64,000 bases of DNA from Chryseobacterium sp. Leaf405 (GTDB lineage Bacteria > Bacteroidota > Bacteroidia > Flavobacteriales > Weeksellaceae), in the NCBI RefSeq assembly GCF_001425355.1, contig NZ_LMQN01000012.1, positions 413,510 through 477,509 on the forward strand, written 5' to 3'. The notes under the pieces were generated by a model. The model ran no database searches and was not told where the DNA came from. It worked only from the letters and a program-made list of their open reading frames with translations. Numbering within the stretch: the first letter of the stretch is position 1; every line of letters starts with the position of its first letter. Below, in pieces: positions 1 to 7,803 of this stretch. A program made the position numbers and the translations under genes.

Positions 1-12
1 TAGTTCTATCAA

Positions 13-1383
13 TTAAAGTCTAAACATTACCGCTAAAGTCAATCTGCTGTCAGATTTTTTTAAATCCGGTCTCCAAGAGTCAACCGGCGTATCGATCCAT
101 CCATCGGGGCTTGTTGTTCCTTGAGGTCCTGCGAAATAAGGGATATTACTTTTTCTGAATCCGTACTCTAACCTGAAAGTTACGAATTGATTCGGCATTA
201 AATCTACTGTTGCAGTTCCCTGAAACATTTTCAGTTTTTCTCCATTTGCAATTGCGTCATTAAAATCGTTGTTGGTAACCGGAGAAGGGGAGAATGCCAG
301 ATAAGCTCCCGGATTTGAAACGGCATCTGCTCTTAAAGATAAAGCGACTTTATTATGATGAAACCAAAGTCTGTTTGAAATAGAAGTTCCGATCATGTAA
401 TTGTCTTTTGCCTTCAAACCACCTCCGCTTTGAAACCCATAATGATTGTTGATACTGAATGCAGCCTGCGACAATCCATTGCTTTCTTTATTGTGGAAAT
501 ATCTTGCAACAATACTGTGGTCGTGATGAAAACGGCGTACCTCGGAGTTATTTCTCGTATCTTTTCCGTTTAAATAAAAATTGGCAACCAACTGCAGATT
601 TTCATTCGGACGGTAATAATTGGAAACTCCTAATCCAAGACCTTTGTTCCATGAATTATAACTTTGCCAACCGTTTAATATCCAAAGTTCAACCTTGTAT
701 TTTTTTGAAGGATATGCCTGAATTCTTGCTCCCTGAAAATAGAACGGTGTAAAATCACAAACCAAACTTCTTTGGTAATTCCAGTTTTCGCCCAAAACAT
801 AACTTTCCAAACCGATGTAGCTCATGAAAATTCCGGCTTCAACATTTAAACCATGCATTACATTGAAATGATAACCTGCAGCTGCTTCTCTGATGTTTTT
901 TAAGTTATTGACGCTGGTATTTTTACCATGGTTTACCGTTCCGTCCAAATCCTGAACAATAGAACCCATCTGCCCGTATTGCAGCCATAAACGCCCGATC
1001 GTATTTTTGTAATTGGTTTCTAAACCGATACTTGCCATATTGATGGTAAATTCGTTGGAACGACCGATCGCTGCTGAAATCGTATGAGTATTATCTTTTG
1101 GATTTCGGAAATCGTAGTTGTAATAGGCATCTACATAGGTTACACCCGTTAAAATTGTTTCTCCATCCTTATCTTTTAAGGTTAAAGGAAAATCTGTCTG
1201 ACGGTTTTGACCGTTGATCCAGGTCAGATCGTAGCCGTCAAAAGGAATTTTAGAATCGATTTTTGTAGTTAAAGAATCTTTAGGTTGTAAGGAAACAGAA
1301 TCTTTCTGAGTTTCCTGTGCATTCATAGGATTTAAAGCAAAAAATCCCAATAAAAAAATAACCTGAATAGTTGTTGATTTCAT
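13..1383 (-). CDS. outer-membrane beta-barrel porin at the end of the kdp operon
   Basis: A 456-residue protein with an N-terminal signal peptide (MKSTTIQVIFLLGFFALNPM, cleaved around NAQ-E). The rest is rich in alternating aromatic and polar strands and ends in a barrel-type terminus, MFRL. It resembles the OmpL-like BBP2 family of putative porins of Bacteroidota. It lies 36 nt downstream of kdpC on the same strand, with no terminator seen between them, so it is probably the last visible gene of the kdp transcript. An outer-membrane K+ or general solute pore serving Kdp is my inference from this position. The stop is 13 nt from the window edge, so whether more operon genes follow (for example a KdpD-like sensor) cannot be seen. 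Confidence 0.75.
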   Translation of the reverse strand: MKSTTIQVIFLLGFFALNPMNAQETQKDSVSLQPKDSLTTKIDSKIPFDGYDLTWINGQNRQTDFPLTLKDKDGETILTGVTYVDAYYNYDFRNPKDNTHTISAAIGRSNEFTINMASIGLETNYKNTIGRLWLQYGQMGSIVQDLDGTVNHGKNTSVNNLKNIREAAAGYHFNVMHGLNVEAGIFMSYIGLESYVLGENWNYQRSLVCDFTPFYFQGARIQAYPSKKYKVELWILNGWQSYNSWNKGLGLGVSNYYRPNENLQLVANFYLNGKDTRNNSEVRRFHHDHSIVARYFHNKESNGLSQAAFSINNHYGFQSGGGLKAKDNYMIGTSISNRLWFHHNKVALSLRADAVSNPGAYLAFSPSPVTNNDFNDAIANGEKLKMFQGTATVDLMPNQFVTFRLEYGFRKSNIPYFAGPQGTTSPDGWIDTPVDSWRPDLKKSDSRLTLAVMFRL

Positions 1384-1419
1384 TATATAGATATTGATAA
1401 CAATGTGTTATTTTGTAAG

Positions 1420-1968
1420 TTATTTTAATTGGTCTAAAGCAATATTCAATTTCAAAACATTTACTTTAGACGGTCCGAAAAATGATTTTTCTGTTTGATT
1501 TTTAATAAGGTTTTCTATTTTTTCAGCAGAAATATTTCTGTTTTTTGCAATTCTTTTTGCTTGATATAAAGCCCCGTCCTCCGAAATATCAGGATCTAAT
1601 CCGCTTCCGCTGGCTGTTACTAATTCCACCGGAACTTTTACATTTTGCATTTTCGGATTTTGCATTTTCAGCGTGTCAATTCTTTTCTGAACAGTCTGTA
1701 AATATTCTTCATTCGTAGGTCCTTTATTGCTTCCGGCACTTCCTGCGGCGTTATAATCAACAGCGGACGGACGACCGTGAAAATATTTCGGAGAGGTAAA
1801 ATTCTGACCAATATTGGCATAAAATTTCTGACCTTTATAATTGATAATCTCTGCATTTCCTTGATTTGGAAGGACTTTAGAACCTGCGTAAACTATTCCT
1901 AAGTAAATTCCAACGATAACGAGCATGACAAGTGTTAATCTTAATGCTGATAGAATATGATTTTTCAT
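1420..1968 (-). CDS. kdpC: potassium-transporting ATPase subunit C
   Basis: KdpC is the small accessory subunit of the KdpFABC K+ pump, with one N-terminal membrane helix and a periplasmic domain. The 182 residues match the family length. A single hydrophobic helix spans about residues 8-29, followed by the family's conserved features: FHGRPSA near residue 65, ASGSGLDPDIS near 120-130, and an alternating N-x-S-x-N/P-T stretch in between. The start is 12 nt downstream of the kdpB stop. The order A-B-C on one strand is the canonical kdp operon. Nothing appears truncated. Confidence 0.97.
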   Translation of the reverse strand: MKNHILSALRLTLVMLVIVGIYLGIVYAGSKVLPNQGNAEIINYKGQKFYANIGQNFTSPKYFHGRPSAVDYNAAGSAGSNKGPTNEEYLQTVQKRIDTLKMQNPKMQNVKVPVELVTASGSGLDPDISEDGALYQAKRIAKNRNISAEKIENLIKNQTEKSFFGPSKVNVLKLNIALDQLK

Positions 1969-1980
1969 TTTAATTAAATT

Positions 1981-4020
1981 TTAAAAGAATAAACTGATAA
2001 ATAAATCGATGAGTTTTATTCCGATGAATGGAACGATCACCCCGCCTAAACCGTAGATTAAAAGATTTCTTCGTAACAATGCACTTGCGCCGATTGGTTT
2101 GTAAGCAACTCCTTTCAACGCCAATGGAATTAAGAAAGGAATAATGATCGCATTGAAAATAATAGCAGACAAAATCGCAGATTCAGGGCTGTGCAAATTC
2201 ATAATATTCAACTTTTGAAGTGCCGGAATAAATGTGATAAACAACGCCGGAATTATGGCAAAATATTTAGCAACATCATTCGCAATACTGAAAGTTGTCA
2301 ACGTCCCACGAGTCATTAATAACTGTTTTCCGATTTCTACGATTTCAATCAATTTCGTCGGGTCATTGTCCAGATCCACCATATTTCCTGCTTCTTTTGC
2401 AGCCTGAGTTCCGCTGTTCATGGCCACTCCGACATCGGCTTGGGCTAGTGCGGGAGCGTCATTCGTTCCATCACCCATCATGGCAACCAGTTTTCCTTCC
2501 TGCTGTTCTTTTTTGATGTAATTCATCTTATCTTCAGGCTTGGCTTCGGCGATAAAATCATCCACACCAGCTTTTTCTGCGATAAATTTTGCGGTTAAGG
2601 GGTTATCACCTGTAACCATCACGGTTTTCACACCCATTTTTCTCAATCGTTGGAAACGTTCCTGAATCCCGGTTTTAATAATATCCTGAAGTTCAATGAC
2701 TCCCCAGACTTTTTCATTTACGGAGACAACCAAAGGAGTTCCTCCGTTTTCAGAAATTTTGGTCGTGGCTTCCTGTGTTTCGGGAGGAAAAATATTTCCT
2801 GCTTTTTCTGTCAGTTTTTTAATCGTGTCATAAGCTCCTTTTCGGATTCTTGTGTTTTCAAAATCAATCCCTGATGTTCTGGTTTCAGCCGTAAAATCAA
2901 TGTAAACCGGATTGGGAACGAGTAAATCTTCGGATTTTAACTGGCTTAATTCTATAATTGATTTTCCTTCCGGGGTTTCATCGGCAACAGAACTTAATGC
3001 TGAAGCTTTTATAAATTCATCAAGCTGAATTCCGTTTGAAGGATGAAAATGTGTCGCTTTACGGTTTCCGATTGTGATGGTTCCTGTTTTATCTAAAAGT
3101 AGAACATCAATGTCGCCCGCAGTTTCTACAGCTTTACCGCTTTTCGTGATCACATTAGCTCTCAACGCTCTGTCCATCCCCGCAATTCCGATTGCAGAAA
3201 GCAGACCGCCAATCGTTGTGGGAATCAAACAAACGAAAAGTGATATAAATGCCGCAATGGTAATTGGCGTCTGCGAATAATCTGCAAAGGGTTTTAACGT
3301 AACAGTAACGATAATGAATGTCAGGGTAAATCCCGCTAACAATATGGTTAATGCGATTTCGTTGGGTGTTTTCTGTCTTGAAGCTCCTTCTACAAGGGCA
3401 ATCATTTTATCAAGGAAAGATTCTCCGGGTTTTGTAGTAACTTTCACTTTTATTCGGTCGGAAAGTACTTTTGTACCGCCCGTTACGGAACTTTTATCTC
3501 CACCCGATTCTCTGATTACGGGTGCACTTTCTCCGGTGATTGCAGATTCGTCGATTGTTGCCAAGCCTTCGATAATTTCGCCATCCATGGGTATTTGGTC
3601 GCCTGTTTCACAAAGGAAAATATCTCCCAGTTTCATTTCGGCTGACATTCTTAATGTTGTTTCTACCTGAAATCCGGGTTTGTTTTCAAGGATAACTTTT
3701 GCCGGAGTTTCTTCCCTGGTTTTTCTCAGCGTATCTGCCTGTGCTTTTCCTCTTGCTTCAGCAATAGCTTCGGCAAAATTGGCAAATAGAACGGTGAAAA
3801 ATAATATGATGAATACTAAAAAATTATAGATGAAACTGCCTTGCGATTTGTCTCCTGTTAAGCTCAATAAACTTACGAATAACATAACCACCGTTCCGAT
3901 TTCCACCAGAAACATAACGGGATTTTTAAACATAATTTTCGGATTCAGTTTAACGAATGACTGTTTTATGGCTTCGTTTACCAAATCTTTTTGAAACAAT
4001 GTCTGAGATTGATTTTTCAT
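1981..4020 (-). CDS. kdpB: potassium-transporting P-type ATPase subunit B
   Basis: Catalytic subunit of KdpFABC, a P-type ATPase that drives K+ import. The 679 residues are full length. The phosphorylation motif DKTGT has its Asp at residue 310. TGES lies at 162-165; in the E. coli enzyme this serine is the site of inhibitory phosphorylation. MVTGDN and [14 protein letters not shown] mark the P-domain hinge. Membrane helices lie at about 33-85, 225-280 and at the C-terminus. It is separated from kdpA by 152 nt that hold a long palindrome (see the repeat entry), which is unusual because kdpA and kdpB are normally close. It is separated from kdpC by only 12 nt. Confidence 0.98.
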   Translation of the reverse strand: MKNQSQTLFQKDLVNEAIKQSFVKLNPKIMFKNPVMFLVEIGTVVMLFVSLLSLTGDKSQGSFIYNFLVFIILFFTVLFANFAEAIAEARGKAQADTLRKTREETPAKVILENKPGFQVETTLRMSAEMKLGDIFLCETGDQIPMDGEIIEGLATIDESAITGESAPVIRESGGDKSSVTGGTKVLSDRIKVKVTTKPGESFLDKMIALVEGASRQKTPNEIALTILLAGFTLTFIIVTVTLKPFADYSQTPITIAAFISLFVCLIPTTIGGLLSAIGIAGMDRALRANVITKSGKAVETAGDIDVLLLDKTGTITIGNRKATHFHPSNGIQLDEFIKASALSSVADETPEGKSIIELSQLKSEDLLVPNPVYIDFTAETRTSGIDFENTRIRKGAYDTIKKLTEKAGNIFPPETQEATTKISENGGTPLVVSVNEKVWGVIELQDIIKTGIQERFQRLRKMGVKTVMVTGDNPLTAKFIAEKAGVDDFIAEAKPEDKMNYIKKEQQEGKLVAMMGDGTNDAPALAQADVGVAMNSGTQAAKEAGNMVDLDNDPTKLIEIVEIGKQLLMTRGTLTTFSIANDVAKYFAIIPALFITFIPALQKLNIMNLHSPESAILSAIIFNAIIIPFLIPLALKGVAYKPIGASALLRRNLLIYGLGGVIVPFIGIKLIDLFISLFF

Positions 4021-4045
4021 TGCTTTGAATGATTTTTTTTATTTG

Positions 4046-4158
4046 AACCATTAAAATTTATTAAGGAGTTAAGTTTAATTAAGAAATATTCTTTAAATAT
4101 TTTTCAGCTTAATTTGATTCCCTTAATATTCTTAATTCTTAAATAAATTTTAATGGTT
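4046..4158. repeat. long nested palindrome between kdpA and kdpB
   Basis: A perfect 17-bp inverted repeat (4046-4062 with 4142-4158) encloses a second, nearly perfect one (4077-4090 with 4126-4137; one extra A in the left arm). As RNA this would be a strong AT-rich stem of about 110 nt within the kdp transcript. It could tune KdpA:KdpB ratio by stabilising or partly terminating the message, but that is inference. Its right arm resembles the sequence at 6306-6338 upstream of the operon. Confidence 0.8.
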
Positions 4159-4172
4159 TAATTATTTGATTT

Positions 4173-5867
4173 TTATTTAGAAAAATATTGAATCTGTTCC
4201 GCAATCGGTCCCAAAGTAAGGGCAGGAAAGAAAGACAGGGCGGCAATCAGAAGAATGACGGCTAGAGTCATAAATCCAAAAGTTGCAGTATCCGTTTTCA
4301 ACGTTCCTGAACTTTCCGGAATGTATTTTTTCTGTGCTAAACATCCTACAATCGCTATCGGACCGATAATTGGAATAAATCTTGAAAATAAAAGGATAAT
4401 TCCTGTTGAGATATTCCACCAGGGCGTGTTGTCGCCTAACCCTTCGAAACCTGAACCGTTGTTGGCCGATGACGAAGTAAATTCATACAATATCTCACTG
4501 AATCCGTGAAAATTTGGATTGTTCAGTGTTTTTGCTCCGAATTCCGGGAAATAAGCTGTTAAAGCTGTTCCTACAAGAATTAAAAAAGGATGAAATAAAG
4601 CAACAATCATCGCAATTTTCATTTCTTTTGCTTCAATCTTTTTACCCATAAATTCAGGTGTTCTTCCTACCATCAGGCCACTCATAAATACGGCGAGAAT
4701 AATGAAAATAAAATAGTTCAGAATTCCGACTCCGCAGCCGCCGTAGAAACAGTTGATCATCATTGCCAACAGTTGATTCATGCCTGAAAGCGGCATCATG
4801 CTGTCGTGCATAGCGTTCACAGAACCTGTTGAAATTACCGTTGTTGCGATACTCCAATACGCTGAAGCGGCGCTTCCGAAACGAATTTCTTTGCCTTCCA
4901 TCGCTCCGAGATGAGGGTCAGTTCCCATTTGGGTAATTAAAGGATTTCCGTGGGTTTCATTAATGATCGTTGAAACTGTTAATGCCAGAAAACCGATTGT
5001 CATCACCGTAAAAATCGTCCATGACAGTTTTCTTTTCTTTAAATAAAATCCAAGCGCAAAAACCAGTGCAAACGGAATGATCATCTGAGTTACCATTTCG
5101 GTCATATTCGTCAGATAATTCGGGTTTTCAAGGGGATGTGCTGAGTTGGCTCCAAAAAAACCGCCACCATTTGTACCTAAATGTTTGATTGCCACAAATG
5201 CGGCAGCAGGACCTCTGGAAACGTCAACTTTCTGACCTTCCAGTGTTGTAATATGGTCTTTCCCTTCAAAAGTCATCGGAGTTCCGCTGGCAGAAAGGAT
5301 AAAAGCAATTACAATACTGATCGGGATCAATATTCTGATGATTGATTTGGTGAAAAAATCATAGAAATTACCTAATTCTGTAGTAGTTTTTTCTTTAAAT
5401 GCTTTGAAAAGTACCGCCATTGCAGCCATTCCGGTTGCCGCCGTTACAAACTGTAAAAACATTAAGTATAACTGACTGAAATAGCTGACTCCCGTTTCTC
5501 CTGAATAGTGCTGCAAATTACAGTTAACCAGGAAAGAAATTGCTGTATTAAAGGCAAGATCGGGTGACATATTCGGGTTTCCGTCGGGGTTTAGGGGAAG
5601 CCAGGATTGATTTGATAAGATAAAAAATCCGATAATAAACCAAACCAGATTAATGGTCAACATGGCAAACATATTTTGTTTCCAAGTCATTTGCTTATTT
5701 GGATTGATGCCTGAAATTTTATAAATCAAATTTTCAACAGGCTGAAAAATTTTATCTAAAAAAGTCTTTTTGTAGCCATACACATCAGCAATGTACTTCC
5801 CTAAGAAAATACCAATTACTAAGGTGATTGCAAACATCATAATTATGCCTAAAATTTCTGTATTCAT
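4173..5867 (-). CDS. kdpA: potassium-transporting ATPase subunit A
   Basis: Channel-like subunit that binds and translocates K+ in KdpFABC. The 564 residues match the family, with about ten membrane helices. Segments typical of the four KdpA selectivity-filter repeats are visible: CNLQHYSGE, GTNGGGFFGANSAHP, GSVNAMHDSMMPLSG and SSANNGSGFEG. The start ATG is 9 nt downstream of the kdpF stop. KdpA, B, C and F together form the complete pump. Downstream there is a palindrome-containing gap before kdpB. Confidence 0.98.
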   Translation of the reverse strand: MNTEILGIIMMFAITLVIGIFLGKYIADVYGYKKTFLDKIFQPVENLIYKISGINPNKQMTWKQNMFAMLTINLVWFIIGFFILSNQSWLPLNPDGNPNMSPDLAFNTAISFLVNCNLQHYSGETGVSYFSQLYLMFLQFVTAATGMAAMAVLFKAFKEKTTTELGNFYDFFTKSIIRILIPISIVIAFILSASGTPMTFEGKDHITTLEGQKVDVSRGPAAAFVAIKHLGTNGGGFFGANSAHPLENPNYLTNMTEMVTQMIIPFALVFALGFYLKKRKLSWTIFTVMTIGFLALTVSTIINETHGNPLITQMGTDPHLGAMEGKEIRFGSAASAYWSIATTVISTGSVNAMHDSMMPLSGMNQLLAMMINCFYGGCGVGILNYFIFIILAVFMSGLMVGRTPEFMGKKIEAKEMKIAMIVALFHPFLILVGTALTAYFPEFGAKTLNNPNFHGFSEILYEFTSSSANNGSGFEGLGDNTPWWNISTGIILLFSRFIPIIGPIAIVGCLAQKKYIPESSGTLKTDTATFGFMTLAVILLIAALSFFPALTLGPIAEQIQYFSK

Positions 5868-5876
5868 GATAATCGG

Positions 5877-5954
5877 TTAAAATTTTTCAGGTTTGATTAA
5901 AACATAGCAGATGTACACAAATGCAAGTATTGAAAGGAAAAATAAACTCCACAT
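5877..5954 (-). CDS. kdpF: potassium-transporting ATPase subunit F
   Basis: A 25-residue peptide, MWSLFFLSILAFVYICYVLI followed by KPEKF. It is one hydrophobic helix with a short charged tail, and it sits 9 nt before kdpA. This is the size, position and character of KdpF, the small lipid-like subunit that stabilises the KdpABC complex in the inner membrane. It is easily missed by gene finders because it is so short. The ATG is only 4 nt downstream of the stop of another small ORF, which suggests coupled translation. Confidence 0.88.
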   Translation of the reverse strand: MWSLFFLSILAFVYICYVLIKPEKF

Positions 5955-5958
5955 AATT

Positions 5959-6042
5959 TTATATTTTGTCAAAAAATTCAACAGATTTGTATAAAAGCCA
6001 GAACATGATTGCGCAAAGCAGAATTAAACTAATGAGAATCAT
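5959..6042 (-). CDS. 27-residue single-span membrane microprotein upstream of kdpF
   Basis: Encodes MILISLILLCAIMFWLLYKS plus VEFFDKI, 27 residues: one hydrophobic helix then a short charged end, the same plan as KdpF. Its ATG overlaps the stop of the preceding small ORF in an ATGA arrangement, and its stop is 4 nt before the kdpF ATG, so the three small genes look translationally coupled. I do not recognise the family. It could be a second KdpF-like regulator or stabiliser of the pump. What is seen is the open frame, the hydrophobic helix and the tight spacing; expression and function are inference. Confidence 0.6.
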   Translation of the reverse strand: MILISLILLCAIMFWLLYKSVEFFDKI

Positions 6043-6149
6043 ATCAATTTTATAATTATTGTTACTACTACCATTGAAGCATAAAGTGCTATCAAAACTT
6101 TAAATCCCGATACTTTTGACTTTGGTCGGTTTGTTTTTAACATTGCCAT
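6039..6149 (-). CDS. 36-residue membrane microprotein, first gene of the kdp operon
   Basis: Encodes 36 residues. A basic N-terminus (MAMLKTNRPKSK) is followed by one hydrophobic helix, roughly GFKVLIALYASMVVVTIIIK. By the positive-inside rule the N-terminus would be cytoplasmic. The stop codon overlaps the next ATG by 4 nt (6039-6042). A second in-frame ATG at 6143-6141 would give 34 residues. It is the first frame after the regulator's terminator, so it probably opens the kdp transcript. I do not recognise the family. The overlap and composition support a real gene, but no homology evidence is available here. Confidence 0.58.
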   Translation of the reverse strand: MAMLKTNRPKSKVSGFKVLIALYASMVVVTIIIKLI

Positions 6150-6170
6150 TTTTAATTATTTAAATCCTAT

Positions 6171-6189
6171 ATGCCAAAAGAAAGTCCAA
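6171..6189 (-). promoter_or_regulatory. possible sigma-54 (-24/-12) promoter for the kdp operon
   Basis: On the minus strand the sequence reads TTGGACTTTCTTTTGGCAT, ending 22 nt before the first small ORF. It has a GG followed by a TTTGGC, like the TGGCAC-N5-TTGC sigma-54 consensus. The GG-to-GC distance is one base too long, or else the -12 element is GG rather than GC. The match is weak and is supported mainly by the sigma-54 activator gene next door. Confidence 0.25.
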
Positions 6190-6256
6190 TATCTTGATGT
6201 GTTTATTAAGTTGTTGAATTATAGTAATTTGTGTTGTTTTAAGATAATGTAGGAAA

Positions 6257-6284
6257 ATGAAAAAGCCTATCAAAATGATAGGCT
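6257..6284 (-). terminator. terminator after the sigma-54 regulator
   Basis: A perfect 9-bp stem (6264-6272 with 6276-6284, loop AAA) is followed on the minus strand by a T run. It lies between the regulator gene and the kdp small ORFs, so the two are probably separate transcripts. Confidence 0.8.
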
Positions 6285-6305
6285 CGTTATTAAAATGATA
6301 AGGAT

Positions 6306-6338
6306 AATATTCTTAGTTCCTAAATCTTAATGGTTCAA
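6306..6338. repeat. repeat word shared with the kdpA-kdpB palindrome
   Basis: This segment closely matches the right arm of the kdpA-kdpB palindrome (4126-4160): AATATTCTTA followed by an AT-rich spacer and CTTAATGGTTCAA. It lies just downstream of the regulator gene. Two related words at the two ends of the same locus suggest a dispersed intergenic sequence family. Confidence 0.5.
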
Positions 6339-6347
6339 TCAGAAATT

Positions 6348-7673
6348 TTATCTCAAATTATATTCTTCCAATTTACGGTACAGCGTGGCAATCCCGATTT
6401 CAAGCAATCTTGAAGCTTCAGCTTTGTTGCCTTTTGTGTATTGCAGGACTTTTAAAATATGTTCTTTTTCTAAAGATTTTATACTCAGAGAATCACTTTC
6501 GGCGGCGATTTTTTCCGAATAATGAGGAAGGCTTTCTATATCTAAAATATTGTCATTCATTAAGATTAAACTTCTCTCGATCGTATTTCTTAATTCCCGA
6601 ATATTTCCTTTCCAGTCGTTCTTTTCTAATGCTTTATAATATTCCGGAGTAACTTGAACGGTTGTTAAATGCAATTTTTGTGAAAAAATATTAACAAAAT
6701 TTTTCGCCAATGCCCTAAGATCTTCTTTTCTTTCGCGAAGCGCAGGAAGGGTAATTTCGAAAACATTTAATCTGAAATATAAATCTTCACGGAAATGTCC
6801 CTGTTTTATTTCGTCTTCCAGATTTCTATTGGTGGCAGCAATCAATCGGAAATCGGATCTTGAAACTTTCGTTTCTCCCATTTTGATAAATTCCTTTGTT
6901 TCTAAAACCCGGAGTAATTTTGCCTGAAGCTCGATTGGCATTTCGCCAATTTCGTCTAAAAATAAAGTTCCGGCATTGGCTTCTTCAATTAACCCTTTTT
7001 TATCTTTTATGGCTCCTGTAAAAGCTCCCGCTTTGTGTCCAAAAAGTTCACTTTCCAGAATTTCTTTACTGAATGCAGAACAGTTGATTGCCACAAAATT
7101 ATTTTTCTTCCTGTCACTTCCTTCATGAATGGCATTCGCAAAAACTTCTTTTCCGGTTCCCGTTTCTCCGGTTAAAAGGACGGTAGCATCTGTTAAAGCA
7201 ACTTTTTCTGCCAATTTTTTAGCCTGAAGAATTAATGGAGAAGTTCCGATGATTTGATTAAAACCTTTCTGAACTGTACTTTTTTGGATAATTTTAGATT
7301 TATTGTCCTTTACTTTTTCCAATGCTTTGTAAACCAACGGAATAATTTTTTCGTTGTCATCACCTTTCACCAAATAATCGTAAGCACCGTTTTTCATTGC
7401 CTGAACGGCATCGGTGATATTTCCGAAAGCAGTCATTAAAATGATTTCCAGATGAGGGTATTTTGCTTTGATCGATTTAACCAAATCGACACCAAAACCG
7501 TCGGGAAGCCGGACATCACTCAGTACGACATCAAAATCATATTGCTCCAGCATCGTCATTGCAGACCGTGCGGTAGAGGCTTCTTTTACGTTAAAATCTT
7601 CTTGGGAAAGGATCATTCCTAATAATTTCAGGAGCTTGATCTCATCATCGATGATCAGAATGTTTCCGTGCAT
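6348..7673 (-). CDS. sigma-54-dependent response regulator (NtrC family)
   Basis: Three-domain transcription activator of 441 residues. The receiver domain (about 1-120) has its phospho-acceptor Asp at residue 53 (LSDVRLPDG). The AAA+ domain (about 140-370) carries Walker A GETGTGKE at 169-176, the sigma-54 contact loop GAFTGA at 216-221 and Walker B LFLDEIGEMP from about 237. A Fis-type helix-turn-helix ends the protein (EASRLLEIGIATLYRKL). It is upstream of kdp on the same strand, with a terminator between. In many Bacteroidota this regulator type accompanies kdp in place of KdpE; control of kdp is therefore likely but inferred. No partner histidine kinase is visible in the window. Confidence 0.92.
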   Translation of the reverse strand: MHGNILIIDDEIKLLKLLGMILSQEDFNVKEASTARSAMTMLEQYDFDVVLSDVRLPDGFGVDLVKSIKAKYPHLEIILMTAFGNITDAVQAMKNGAYDYLVKGDDNEKIIPLVYKALEKVKDNKSKIIQKSTVQKGFNQIIGTSPLILQAKKLAEKVALTDATVLLTGETGTGKEVFANAIHEGSDRKKNNFVAINCSAFSKEILESELFGHKAGAFTGAIKDKKGLIEEANAGTLFLDEIGEMPIELQAKLLRVLETKEFIKMGETKVSRSDFRLIAATNRNLEDEIKQGHFREDLYFRLNVFEITLPALRERKEDLRALAKNFVNIFSQKLHLTTVQVTPEYYKALEKNDWKGNIRELRNTIERSLILMNDNILDIESLPHYSEKIAAESDSLSIKSLEKEHILKVLQYTKGNKAEASRLLEIGIATLYRKLEEYNLR

Positions 7674-7803
7674 GATATATTTATTTGGAAAACTAATGCA
7701 AACTTAAATATAAAAAGCGAATGTTAATAATAGATTTTACTATTTATAAAGTAAAAGGATTACTTTTTGATTGCTTACATTTGTATTCATTCTGATTGTA
7801 AGG

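Noticed and set aside
459-752. 97-codon frame on the plus strand inside the porin gene
   Set aside because: Antisense to a well-supported porin, with no signal of its own.
1668-1856. 62-codon minus-strand frame within kdpC
   Set aside because: Overlaps the kdpC frame entirely and lacks independent support.
7771-7803. Longer N-terminus of the M16 peptidase from TTG
   Set aside because: The TACATTTG -7-type box lies inside it, so it is more likely promoter and leader.
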